Shown in pieces: positions 1-7,797 of a DNA stretch of 41,931 nt. Position 1 is the first letter of the stretch. Each line of letters begins with the position of its first letter. The DNA comes from UBA5359 sp002410925 [NCBI: bacterium UBP13_UBA5359]. Its GTDB lineage: Bacteria; UBP13; UBA5359. The notes beneath the pieces were generated by a model, which saw nothing but the letters and a program-made list of their open reading frames with translations, did not search any database and was not told the DNA's origin. The position numbers and the translations under genes are program-made. The stretch is from the NCBI GenBank assembly GCA_002410925.1, contig DHPR01000015.1, positions 29,803-71,733 on the forward strand. The letters are read 5' to 3'.

Positions 1-191
1 AGCCTAAGTTTAGCCTAAAGGCTATTTTGAAGGGGCAAACCAATATGGCTGTTATTGAGGATGAAAAACAGTCTTATGTTGCTAAACCCGGCGATGTCTT
101 ATCACAGGGGTGGCGAATAAAGAGTATTGATGTTGATACAGGCAGAGTAGTGCTGCAAAAGGATAAAGAGACAATTAACCTGTCACTTTAA
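1..191 (+). CDS. PilP-like pilus assembly protein, C-terminal fragment
   Basis: The reading frame is open from the left edge and stops at TAA 189-191, leaving 62 visible residues; the start lies outside the window. The visible part reads as a small beta domain with the pattern ILKGQ, MAVIEDEKQSYV, KPGDVL, GWRIKSID and GRVVLQKD. This is the layout of the C-terminal homology-region domain of PilP and GspC-type inner-membrane pilus/secretion proteins. PilP links the inner-membrane PilNO complex to the secretin PilQ in the periplasm. A secretin gene follows at once, which supports the reading. The family call rests on motif pattern and context because only the tail is visible. Confidence 0.7.
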   Translation, partial: PKFSLKAILKGQTNMAVIEDEKQSYVAKPGDVLSQGWRIKSIDVDTGRVVLQKDKETINLSL

Positions 192-352
192 CCGGGTGCG
201 AAGTCTGAAGTCTGAAAAGAAATGTGGGAATGGGACTGATAGCTTTCGAACCGGAAGATGAACTTGGATAAATTGAAGATTGAAGAAGCGTGAATGTGCG
301 GAAGTTTTAACAGGCAGCAGGCTTCAGACTTAAAAGCTGACTAGGGGGAGAT
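192..352. other. pilP-pilQ intergenic gap with 10-bp inverted repeat
   Basis: This 161-base gap has no credible gene. A 10-bp sequence at 201-210 (AAGTCTGAAG) recurs as its exact reverse complement at 322-331, so the gap could fold into a large-loop hairpin. No good promoter is visible. A purine-rich Shine-Dalgarno tract lies at 343-350. Confidence 0.4.
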
Positions 353-355
353 TTG

Positions 356-1867
356 ATGATAACATTGAAAAGGATCCTCAGCCGGGGGCTGTTGCTCATA
401 ACAGTAATTGTATTGCTATGCTCTCAGCTAGCGGCAAATGAGCAAAACACGATATCCCTGGATGTAAAGGGGTTGAAAGTTGAGGAGGTTGTAAGGCTGC
501 TGGCTACCAGTAGCGGGGCCAATATTGCCATTGCCGATGGTGTTGAAGGAAGGGTGACGCTTTCAGTAAACGATATGCCTTTGGAGGATGTCCTCGACCT
601 TATCGTCAAATCTCTGCCGACGCTAACCTGGGAAAAGAAGGAGACCCCCTATATAATATACGAGTTGAAGCCGGCAGGCGATATTGAGTTCTATCGATTG
701 AAATATGCTCGCATGGAGGATGTAGGAACCTTTTTAGGTTTTTTTGTGCCTTCGGCTGCCGCCAGCCTTTACGGCTATTCTGCCTTTACCACAGGCGTTA
801 CATCCTATGGCGGCCTGCGTGGCACTACCGGAACCACCTCTGCAAGTAGCGGAATAGGCCTTTTCGGAGCTACTACGGCCACCGGGGGCACTACCGGGAC
901 AACGACGGGGACAACGGCGGGAACGACAACGGGAACAAACCCATTTATGGCAGGTGGAGTCGCTGCCGGCGGAGCTGCCGGCGGCACAAGCGGAGCAGCT
1001 TTGGCAACTATTTTGGATCAGATTCAGATCCGCGCTTATCCGCCGCTGAACTCCGTTATTATTATGGGTAAGCCCGAAAAGAGAGCTCAGGTGAGGAAGA
1101 TATTGGAAGCTATAGACGTAGCTCCGCCGGAAGTGCTTATAGAGGCACAATTTGTCGATATGCAGGCCGGGATCGCCAATAATTTCAATGTTTCCTGGCA
1201 GCTGGGCAGCGGGAAGCTGGGCGTGGACCTTCATACCCCAATGGTATCGGAGGTGGACGGCAAGACGAGTACGGAGTACAATACCGGTGCAGGAATCCAG
1301 TATGGTACTGTAATGCCGAATGTCTTTACTGCCGCTCTTAATGCGCTGGTGAGCGAGAACAAGGCCAAGATACTTACCAGTCCTAAGATTGCCGCCATCA
1401 ATAACCAGGCCGCACGCATATTGCTGGCTGAAGATTATAATTACAAGATAAATCGGGTTAGAGAGGAACCGGTAACCAGCGGTAACTCTACATCATACAG
1501 GACTATTACGGAAACGGTATGGGAGACGGCTCAGGTTGGTATTGCCCTGACGGTAATACCTCAGGTACATCCCAATGGTATGGTAACTACTATGATTATG
1601 CCGGAGGTAAGCACTCTCACCGGCCAGGCAACAATTGATGCTCCGCCTAATATGGCGAGAAGGACGGCTTTGACCACTATTCGCGTGCGTGACGGCGAGA
1701 CGATAGTTATTGGTGGCCTGGCGCAGAAAACCCAAAATGATGCGGAATATAAGATACCATTGCTGGGTGATCTGCCGCTGGTGGGCAACCTCTTTAAAAA
1801 TAAGAATAAGAATGACAGGGCATCAGAATTGGTAATATTCTTGACGCCGCGTATACTGCCGTATTAA
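356..1867 (+). CDS. pilQ: Type IV pilus secretin PilQ
   Basis: Outer-membrane secretin that forms the gated channel for the type IV pilus. Numbering here counts from an in-frame TTG at 353; I prefer the ATG at 356 because the AGGGGGAG tract at 343-350 is then better spaced, giving 503 residues. Residues 5-28 are a signal peptide. Residues about 33-105 form an STN/N0 domain. A Secretin_N module begins at about 112 (FYRLKYARMEDV) and resumes at about 222 (IQIRAYPPLNSVIIMG). A Gly/Thr/Ala-rich insert separates the two halves at about 155-218. The secretin domain spans about 258-504, with the LTSPKIAAINNQ and GLAQKTQNDAEYKIPLLGDLP signatures. The protein is shorter than proteobacterial PilQ and has no visible AMIN domains. 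A perfect palindrome follows the stop codon. Some GspD-type secretins look similar, but the PilP-like neighbour and the following aro genes favour PilQ. Confidence 0.93.
   Translation: MITLKRILSRGLLLITVIVLLCSQLAANEQNTISLDVKGLKVEEVVRLLATSSGANIAIADGVEGRVTLSVNDMPLEDVLDLIVKSLPTLTWEKKETPYIIYELKPAGDIEFYRLKYARMEDVGTFLGFFVPSAAASLYGYSAFTTGVTSYGGLRGTTGTTSASSGIGLFGATTATGGTTGTTTGTTAGTTTGTNPFMAGGVAAGGAAGGTSGAALATILDQIQIRAYPPLNSVIIMGKPEKRAQVRKILEAIDVAPPEVLIEAQFVDMQAGIANNFNVSWQLGSGKLGVDLHTPMVSEVDGKTSTEYNTGAGIQYGTVMPNVFTAALNALVSENKAKILTSPKIAAINNQAARILLAEDYNYKINRVREEPVTSGNSTSYRTITETVWETAQVGIALTVIPQVHPNGMVTTMIMPEVSTLTGQATIDAPPNMARRTALTTIRVRDGETIVIGGLAQKTQNDAEYKIPLLGDLPLVGNLFKNKNKNDRASELVIFLTPRILPY
896..931 (+). 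repeat. 12-bp tandem repeat inside pilQ encoding Gly-Thr units
   Basis: Three consecutive imperfect 12-base units (first unit GGGACAACGACG) encode Gly-Thr-Thr-Thr, Gly-Thr-Thr-Ala and Gly-Thr-Thr-Thr. They sit in the middle of the low-complexity insert of the secretin. The array keeps the reading frame, so copy-number change would alter loop length without breaking the gene. Confidence 0.8.
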
Positions 1868-1890
1868 ACTACGGATAAGGATGAGATGAT

Positions 1891-1918
1891 AACGATGACA
1901 CCTTAAGGTGTCATCGTT
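1891..1918 (+). terminator. Perfect palindrome after pilQ, possible terminator
   Basis: Two 12-base arms (AACGATGACACC and its reverse complement) flank TTAA, making a perfect 28-base palindrome 24 bases after the pilQ stop codon. It is followed only by GCTTTAAGG, so a strong U-tract is missing. It may be a weak terminator, an mRNA 3' stabiliser or a protein site. aroC starts 21 bases downstream. Confidence 0.5.
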
Positions 1919-1938
1919 GCTTTAAGGGGGGGAAGGCT

Positions 1939-3114
1939 ATGTTGCGCTGGCTGACTGCCGGCGAATCCCATGGTCCGGCATTGATAGGAATAATTGAAGG
2001 AGTTCCTTCCGGGCTTCGCCTGGAGGTTGAACATATTGATAGATATCTGGCAAGAAGACAGAAGGGCTATGGTAGAGGCGCTCGGATGTCTATCGAGAGG
2101 GATAGGGTGGAGATCCTCTCCGGAGTGCGGCACGGCATGACGCTGGGTTCGCCGATAGCTCTTATCATCAGGAATTTGGATTGGGAGAATTGGCGAGAAA
2201 AGATGTCGCCCTCTCCCGTTCCCGGTTCAGATAATTGCAGCAAGGGTGATTGTTCCATATTCAGACCTCGTCCCGGGCATGCCGATCTGGCCGGCAGCCT
2301 GAAATATAATCAACCGGATATAAGGAATATATTGGAAAGAAGCAGTGCCAGGAGTACTGCCGCCTCTGTAGCACTCGGCTCGGTAGCCAAAAGGCTGCTC
2401 GATGAATTGCAGATAGGGATTGTGTCGCATGTTATTTCCATAGGCGGTATCTATGTTAAGGAGGGAATCGATCCCTGGTTACATAAAGAAGCCGTGGGCA
2501 ATTCCCGCCTTTTCTGTGCCGATGCTGAGGCTGAAGGCGCTATGATCGAAGAGATAGATCTTGCCAGAAGAAAAGGCGATACGTTGGGTGGTATCTTTGA
2601 GCTGCGTGTTCGCGGGCTCTATCCTGGAATAGGCAGTCATGTTCAGGCGGATAGGCGGCTTGATGCTCAACTTGCTCAAGCTATCATGGGAATACCGGCT
2701 GTAAAAGGTGTGGAAGTAGGACAGGGATTTGCTGTTGCCGGTCTGCCCGGCAGCAAGGCGCATGATCCGATAAAATATAATTTTGTACATCGCGCATATG
2801 TACATACCAGCAATAATGCCGGCGGCATGGAGGGTGGTATGTCTAACGGCGAAGATTTAATTCTTCGGGCAGTTATGAAACCGATACCCACATTAATGCA
2901 GCCTTTGGAGAGCGTTGACATGAGAGATAAATCTTCAGTCAGTGCTCATGCCGAGAGATCGGATGTGTGTGCGGTTCCGGCAGCCTCCGTTGTGGCTCAA
3001 GCCGAAGTTTCTCTTGTTATAGCCAGAGCTTTGCTTGAAAAGCACGGCGGCGATTCTATGGCGGAACTGCAGGCCAATTATAGTGCTTATAAACAAATTA
3101 TATCTATAAGATAG
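1939..3114 (+). CDS. aroC: Chorismate synthase
   Basis: Converts 5-enolpyruvylshikimate-3-phosphate to chorismate, the last shikimate-pathway step, using reduced FMN in the cytoplasm. The 391-residue protein has the normal family length. It shows the N-terminal GESHG motif at 8-12, RPGHADLAG, RSSARSTAA, the GGMEGGMSNGE loop, and the C-terminal AERSDVCAVPAA motif carrying the FMN/substrate-contacting residues. ATG 1939 is preceded by AAGGGGGGG at good spacing. It follows the pilQ palindrome and lies 14 bases ahead of the aroKB fusion, so the three aromatic activities are probably co-transcribed. Confidence 0.98.
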   Translation: MLRWLTAGESHGPALIGIIEGVPSGLRLEVEHIDRYLARRQKGYGRGARMSIERDRVEILSGVRHGMTLGSPIALIIRNLDWENWREKMSPSPVPGSDNCSKGDCSIFRPRPGHADLAGSLKYNQPDIRNILERSSARSTAASVALGSVAKRLLDELQIGIVSHVISIGGIYVKEGIDPWLHKEAVGNSRLFCADAEAEGAMIEEIDLARRKGDTLGGIFELRVRGLYPGIGSHVQADRRLDAQLAQAIMGIPAVKGVEVGQGFAVAGLPGSKAHDPIKYNFVHRAYVHTSNNAGGMEGGMSNGEDLILRAVMKPIPTLMQPLESVDMRDKSSVSAHAERSDVCAVPAASVVAQAEVSLVIARALLEKHGGDSMAELQANYSAYKQIISIR

Positions 3115-3128
3115 CGGGTGCGAGTATA

Positions 3129-4736
3129 ATGAATATCATTCTTGCTGGATTTATGGGAAGCGGCAAGAGCAGCGTGGGACCTCTTCTGGCGCGTATGATG
3201 GGGGTTGACTTCCTGGATACCGATAGCCTGATAGAGGCTCAAAGCGGTAAATCGATAGATAGTATCTTTCGTGATAAAGGAGAGGGTTTCTTCAGAGAGC
3301 TTGAAAGCTCGATCCTGGCCGGCATAAAGGGTGAGGATAGGGTAATTGCCGTTGGCGGAGGAGCTCTTATCAACACTGAAAATATTCATGTTCTCAAGAA
3401 AAAAGGGCTGCTAATAGTTCTGAAAGTATCTCTGCAAGCGGCGGCGGCAAGGTTGGCCGATACCTGTGACCGCCCCTTGCTTAACAAGATGGACGGCGAT
3501 AAAGAAGAATTGGCGACTCTCATGGCTGAAAGAGAAGCGGGCTATGGCAAGGCCGATATCTTTATCGAAACCGATAACCTCTCTCCTCAGGATGTTGCAA
3601 AGAGAATTTTTGATAGATTAAGCTCATCTTCCATGTTTCGTGAAACATCAGTGACTGTCGAACTGAAGAAGAGATCATATGAGATTGTCATTTCAGAGCG
3701 GATTGATGCTTGGCATAAGAGAATCGCAGCTACCGGCTTTGAGGGGAAATTAGCTCTCGTTACGGATGATAATGTTGCTCCGCTCTATTTAGATAGAGTA
3801 TCCAATGATTTGAAAGGCTCCTATGCCGTATATCCTATTGTGTTGAAAGCCGGAGAGACCTCCAAGACGCTCTCTGAGGCAGGACGGATATATGATGTAT
3901 TGCTGCGACACGGCTTTGACAGGTCATCCGGTGTGCTGGCGCTTGGCGGAGGCGTGGTAGGTGACCTGGCCGGATTTGTAGCTTCAACATATATGCGGGG
4001 GATGGCCTTTTTTCAGGCTCCTACCACTCTACTGGCGCAGGTAGATAGCAGTGTAGGCGGTAAAGTTGCCGTCAATCATCCTCTGGCCAAAAATTTAATA
4101 GGTGCTTTTTACCAGCCGCGTCTTGTCATAGCGGAAACTGCTTTTCTCAGAACTTTGCCGATGTGCGAGATACGGGCAGGTTTGGCAGAGGTTATTAAAT
4201 ATGGTATCATTTGCGATGCCCGCTTTTTCGGTTTTTTGGAGCAATCGGCTCCGCAGATACTCATGTTACAGCCTGATGTGATTACCGAAGCGATCAATAA
4301 ATCCTGTCTGATAAAATCGCTGGTGGTATCCGAAGATGAACGTGAAGAAGGCCGAAGAGCAATTCTTAATTATGGACATACTATAGGGCATGCGCTGGAG
4401 TATGCAAGCGGCTATAGTTCAATAGTTCACGGAGAGGCTGTGGCCACAGGTATGGCCGCCGCCGCCAGGCTATCGGTGCTGGAGGGGCTTTTATCCCACG
4501 AAGACGAATTGAGGCAGAATAGTTTAATCGATAGATTTGGATTATCTTTAAAATATGCTTCCGGGAAAATATCTGATGTGCTGGCTGCCCTCTCCAGAGA
4601 TAAGAAATGTGTGAATTCCGTGCCCAGTTTCGTTCTGGCGGAAAAGATTGGAAAGGTCGGCATTGCAAGACAGGTGAACGATGACAATCTTAGAGAAGCA
4701 ATCGAGAGCATATTCCAGCCGTCAGGTTGCATTTAA
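3129..4736 (+). CDS. aroKB: Fused shikimate kinase / 3-dehydroquinate synthase
   Basis: Bifunctional shikimate-pathway enzyme of 535 residues. Residues 1 to about 168 are shikimate kinase: P-loop GFMGSGKS at 7-14, DTD at 30-32 for shikimate, GGG at 76-78, and the CDRPLL lid. Residues about 174-535 are 3-dehydroquinate synthase, with the NAD-binding GGGVVGDLAGFVA segment, KYGII and the metal-ligand region NYGHTIGHALEY. The junction is a short Ser-rich linker, so both halves appear complete and active. The two activities are not consecutive steps: AroB acts second and AroK fifth in the pathway. The ribosome-binding site is weak. The 3' end overlaps the annotated start of the next gene by 56 bases, suggesting translational coupling. 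Confidence 0.96.
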   Translation: MNIILAGFMGSGKSSVGPLLARMMGVDFLDTDSLIEAQSGKSIDSIFRDKGEGFFRELESSILAGIKGEDRVIAVGGGALINTENIHVLKKKGLLIVLKVSLQAAAARLADTCDRPLLNKMDGDKEELATLMAEREAGYGKADIFIETDNLSPQDVAKRIFDRLSSSSMFRETSVTVELKKRSYEIVISERIDAWHKRIAATGFEGKLALVTDDNVAPLYLDRVSNDLKGSYAVYPIVLKAGETSKTLSEAGRIYDVLLRHGFDRSSGVLALGGGVVGDLAGFVASTYMRGMAFFQAPTTLLAQVDSSVGGKVAVNHPLAKNLIGAFYQPRLVIAETAFLRTLPMCEIRAGLAEVIKYGIICDARFFGFLEQSAPQILMLQPDVITEAINKSCLIKSLVVSEDEREEGRRAILNYGHTIGHALEYASGYSSIVHGEAVATGMAAAARLSVLEGLLSHEDELRQNSLIDRFGLSLKYASGKISDVLAALSRDKKCVNSVPSFVLAEKIGKVGIARQVNDDNLREAIESIFQPSGCI

Positions 4737-5607
4737 TAGCAAGCTGAAGGACCTGTTGCTGGAAATAAGACCACATCAATGGGTTAAAAATGTATTCCTG
4801 GCAGCCGGGTTGGTTTTTTCCGGTAATTTTACGAACCTTCATATGCTGATAACTGTTTTTTTAGCGATCTTTGCCTTTTGTTTGCTGTCCGGGTCAGCAT
4901 ATATCATAAATGATATCATTGATCTTGAGAAGGATCGCCGGCATCCTCAGAAAGCTTATCGTCCGCTGGCCGCCGGCCGAATAAGTATAGCAGCTGCTTA
5001 TATATATGCGCTGCTAATGGTTGTTCTGGCAGGAGCGATTATGCTTTTATTCTCGCTTGGATTGCGCTTTGCCTTAACAGCGGCTTGCTATTATCTGTTA
5101 ACAATCCTATATTCCGTGGCTTTGAAAAATATACTCTTTGTCGATGTTCTGACGATCGCGGGAGGTTTTGTTCTGCGGGTTATAGCCGGATGTGTCCTTG
5201 TAGCTCCCGATATATCCCCCTGGATCGTTATCTGCTCGCTTCTGCTGGCGTTGTTTCTGGCTCTTTGCAAGCGGCGGCATGAGCTTCAGCTTTTAGGTGA
5301 GAATTCCGGCATGCATCGAACTGTTTTGAGTATGTACAGCGTTGAGATGCTGGATCAGCTGATATCCGTCACTATGTCTACTATAATTATGGCTTATTCG
5401 CTTTATACGTTTTATGCGGGACACAGCCCTATGCTTATGCTGACTATACCCTCTGTAATTTACGGTCTTTTCAGATATCTTTATCTGACGCATAATAGGA
5501 ATATCGGCGGTGCTCCTGAACAGATGTTTACGGATAAGTCGATGATAATTAACATAATGATATGGTCGGTTCTGGCGATCATTATTATGCAGTTTAATGG
5601 GAGGTAA
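4681..5607 (+). CDS. UbiA-family prenyltransferase, DPPR synthase-like
   Basis: Integral membrane prenyltransferase of 308 residues with about eight or nine hydrophobic helices. It carries the Asp-rich motif ND..D...D at 77-85 followed by RHPQKAYRPLAAGR, and a second polar loop KRRHELQLLGE with HRTVLSMYS after it. This signature is typical of the subgroup that includes decaprenyl-phosphate phosphoribosyltransferase (Rv3806c type), which transfers phosphoribose from PRPP to polyprenyl phosphate. The family is clear; the substrate is inferred. The ATG at 4681 lies inside aroKB with AGGTGA four bases upstream. An in-frame TTG near 4756 behind GAAGGA is an alternative that would remove the overlap. 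The next gene, a lipid-linked sugar glycosyltransferase, fits a role in envelope glycans. Confidence 0.82.
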   Translation: MTILEKQSRAYSSRQVAFNSKLKDLLLEIRPHQWVKNVFLAAGLVFSGNFTNLHMLITVFLAIFAFCLLSGSAYIINDIIDLEKDRRHPQKAYRPLAAGRISIAAAYIYALLMVVLAGAIMLLFSLGLRFALTAACYYLLTILYSVALKNILFVDVLTIAGGFVLRVIAGCVLVAPDISPWIVICSLLLALFLALCKRRHELQLLGENSGMHRTVLSMYSVEMLDQLISVTMSTIIMAYSLYTFYAGHSPMLMLTIPSVIYGLFRYLYLTHNRNIGGAPEQMFTDKSMIINIMIWSVLAIIIMQFNGR

Positions 5608-5609
5608 AT

Positions 5610-7376
5610 GTGTCCGGTTTTTGGGGAGGCGTTATATATGTTCTGACTGGCATGCTCTTTTCTTTCCTGTTGGTGAGATTTTCGACAGCATGCGATGGAA
5701 AGTTTCGTCTGTCCGGAGAAGCTGTGCTCTTTCTGGCTTTTGCTTTGACATTGCTTCTGGACGGTAAGGGGGGGGCCGGCGACAGGCTTACCGGTCTTCT
5801 CATCAGCTCCGGAATAATTGTTATTTTAGGATATGCACGCAGCTTGGGAAGAGTGAAGGACATTTATACATTTATCGTACCGGCTCTCATGGCAGTGGTT
5901 GCTTTTTACTACGGTATACGTATTGAGAGTATTTATTCCAGCGCTGTCGATACAGGAATAAACCTGGGTTGGTATGCCCTGCCTGTAACGGTTATCTGGT
6001 TGCTTTTATCTTCAAAAATATATGAGAGCACCGATAAACTGCCGGGGCTCTCTTTAAGGCTGACTGCGGTATCGGCATTGGCTTTTGCGGCAGCAGCTTT
6101 GATACAGCGCCAGGAGATTTTTTACACCATGGCCATGTCCCTTGCGCTGGCCGGGGCTTCTCTGGGTATGCTCCTTGGATATAATGGAAAGAGCTCTGTT
6201 TTATCTGCCGGAGGAAGCCTTTTGCCGGGTTATCTATTGGGAAGCATAGCTATTATCGGTGCGCTAAAATATACCGCTTCATTGGTATTTCTATTACCCG
6301 TTATGGTAATGGGCATTCCTTTGGTAAACAGGGCTTATCCCTTTACTATAAAGCATGAGCGGTCTTCCATGAGCATAGATACACCGTCGGCATTTTTATA
6401 TCGTTTTATGTTGGACGCAGGTATATCCGAGAGGGCTGTTATTCTCTTGATGACCGTATCTACAGCCTATCTCTGCCTGCTGGCGCTTGTAATTGTTGCT
6501 AATGTGACATGGATGTTGTGGGTCAAGCTCTTGTTTCTGGTCGGCGGAACGATCGCAGGTTATCTGCTCTTCGTTCTGGTTCTTCTTCTTGCACCTCGGC
6601 AAATTATAAAGCGCATGGCCGGCAGGGATACAATAGAGATAATGGACGTCAAGGTAAGCCATGTGAATATGGACGAGGCGCTCCATCAGGTTGAGACTTT
6701 TATCAGGACAAAGCGCCCGCATGTAATCGTTACACCTAATGCGCCGGCTATTATGCAGGCCAGGGAAGATCAACAGCTGAAAAATATAATCAACAACGCC
6801 GATCTTGTTGCGCCCGATGGTGCGGGCGTCTTGCTGGCATCAAGGCTCTTACAGAATCCTCTTCAGGATAGAGTGGCTGGGATTGATCTTCTGAATGCTA
6901 TATGTAAAATGGCGGCTGACAAGGATTATTCGATATATTTGTTGGGTGCCAAGCCTGGCGTGGCTCTTGAGGCTGCTGACAAGCTGAAGGCTCGGTATCC
7001 CGGTCTTAAAGTTGCCGGTATTCGTGACGGGTACTACCCTAAAGATGAAGAGGCGACCGTAGTTGGTGATATTGTAAAGGCTTCTCCGGATATTCTTTTT
7101 GTGGCCTTTGGTATTCCCAGGCAGGAAAAATGGATCGATCGTTATAAGGATGCTCTGGGCGTTCCGGTTTGCATGGGTGTAGGGGGGAGCTTTGACGTCA
7201 TATCCGGGCGCTTGAAGCGGGCGCCGGCATGGATGCAGCGTTGCGGCCTTGAATGGGTCTATCGCGTATCACGGGAACCGAAGAGAATCGGCCGTATTCT
7301 CTCCATACCGCAATTTCTTTTGCTGGCGCTCTGGGCAAGGCATACCGATGTACCGTTAAAGGAAAAGAGAAAATAA
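5610..7376 (+). CDS. Decayed WecA/MraY-like domain fused to WecG/TagA glycosyltransferase
   Basis: 588 residues in two parts. Residues 1 to about 330 form a ten-or-so-helix membrane domain whose segment order resembles WecA/TagO/MraY phosphoglycosyltransferases. The catalytic signatures look lost: the paired-Asp loop, the N..N..DGLDGL stretch (STDKLPGLS near 141-149), FMGDTGS (LSAGGSL at 198-204) and the H-x-HH loop (SAFLYRF at 260-266). Residues about 343-580 form an intact WecG/TagA/CpsF (GT26) domain: TPNAPA, APDGAGV, RVAGIDLL, AFGIPRQEKWI, GVGGSFDVISG and RAPAWMQR. GT26 enzymes add N-acetylmannosaminuronate or N-acetylmannosamine to lipid-linked GlcNAc. The start is GTG 5610 behind GGGAGG; the ATG two bases earlier is out of frame and stops quickly. 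The N-terminal part probably serves as a membrane scaffold. Confidence 0.85.
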   Translation: MSGFWGGVIYVLTGMLFSFLLVRFSTACDGKFRLSGEAVLFLAFALTLLLDGKGGAGDRLTGLLISSGIIVILGYARSLGRVKDIYTFIVPALMAVVAFYYGIRIESIYSSAVDTGINLGWYALPVTVIWLLLSSKIYESTDKLPGLSLRLTAVSALAFAAAALIQRQEIFYTMAMSLALAGASLGMLLGYNGKSSVLSAGGSLLPGYLLGSIAIIGALKYTASLVFLLPVMVMGIPLVNRAYPFTIKHERSSMSIDTPSAFLYRFMLDAGISERAVILLMTVSTAYLCLLALVIVANVTWMLWVKLLFLVGGTIAGYLLFVLVLLLAPRQIIKRMAGRDTIEIMDVKVSHVNMDEALHQVETFIRTKRPHVIVTPNAPAIMQAREDQQLKNIINNADLVAPDGAGVLLASRLLQNPLQDRVAGIDLLNAICKMAADKDYSIYLLGAKPGVALEAADKLKARYPGLKVAGIRDGYYPKDEEATVVGDIVKASPDILFVAFGIPRQEKWIDRYKDALGVPVCMGVGGSFDVISGRLKRAPAWMQRCGLEWVYRVSREPKRIGRILSIPQFLLLALWARHTDVPLKEKRK

Positions 7377-7401
7377 AAATGCTAATTTGTGAGGTAAAAG
7401 A

Positions 7402-7761
7402 ATGAAACCCCTGCAGCAGATAGTAATTTCGGTTTTACTTGGAGCCTTGGGGCAGGTCTTTATCAAGTCGGGTGTAATGAGGGCTGATGTGGCATCGAAT
7501 AGCCTGGTGACCACCAGATTGATAAAAATATTCATGATGCCCTATGTGTGGGTAGGTCTTGGCCTATATATTGTAAGCACTCTTATTTGGTTGCTGGTAC
7601 TCTCCAGGGTTGAGCTGAGCTTTGCTTATCCGCTGATATCGTTGAGTTATGTGGCGGTGCTGTTGATATCCTGGTTGGTATTCAAGGAACACGTTGGCAT
7701 GGTTCGTTGGGCCGGCGTATGTATAATTTGCCTTGGTGTGGCATTGATAGCCAGAAGCTGA
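7402..7761 (+). CDS. Small EmrE/EamA-type membrane transporter
   Basis: 119 residues forming four hydrophobic helices, the size and layout of the small multidrug resistance and ArnE/ArnF half-transporters of the drug/metabolite superfamily. Visible landmarks are GALGQVFIKSG in helix 1, the SFAYPLISLSYVAVLLISW stretch and WAGVCIICLGVALI in the last helix. Helix 1 has no acidic residue, and an EmrE-type proton exchanger would need a Glu there. That argues against drug/proton antiport and favours an ArnE/F-like role in flipping lipid-linked sugars. The position between a lipid-sugar glycosyltransferase and UDP-glucose dehydrogenase agrees. The substrate is unknown. Confidence 0.8.
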   Translation: MKPLQQIVISVLLGALGQVFIKSGVMRADVASNSLVTTRLIKIFMMPYVWVGLGLYIVSTLIWLLVLSRVELSFAYPLISLSYVAVLLISWLVFKEHVGMVRWAGVCIICLGVALIARS

Positions 7762-7797
7762 GGAAGCAAGACTGATTGGGGTTTATGGGAGGAGCAT

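Noticed and set aside
734-1234. Long reading frame on the - strand opposite pilQ
   Set aside because: It is produced by the repetitive Gly/Thr codons of pilQ read backwards, has no start signal, and is rich in Cys/Arg/Ser of shadow type.
3634-3647. parS-like sequence TGTTTCGTGAAACA within the aroKB linker
   Set aside because: The ParB site consensus is 16 bases, TGTTTCACGTGAAACA. This copy lacks two central bases, so the half-site spacing is wrong, and it lies in coding sequence.
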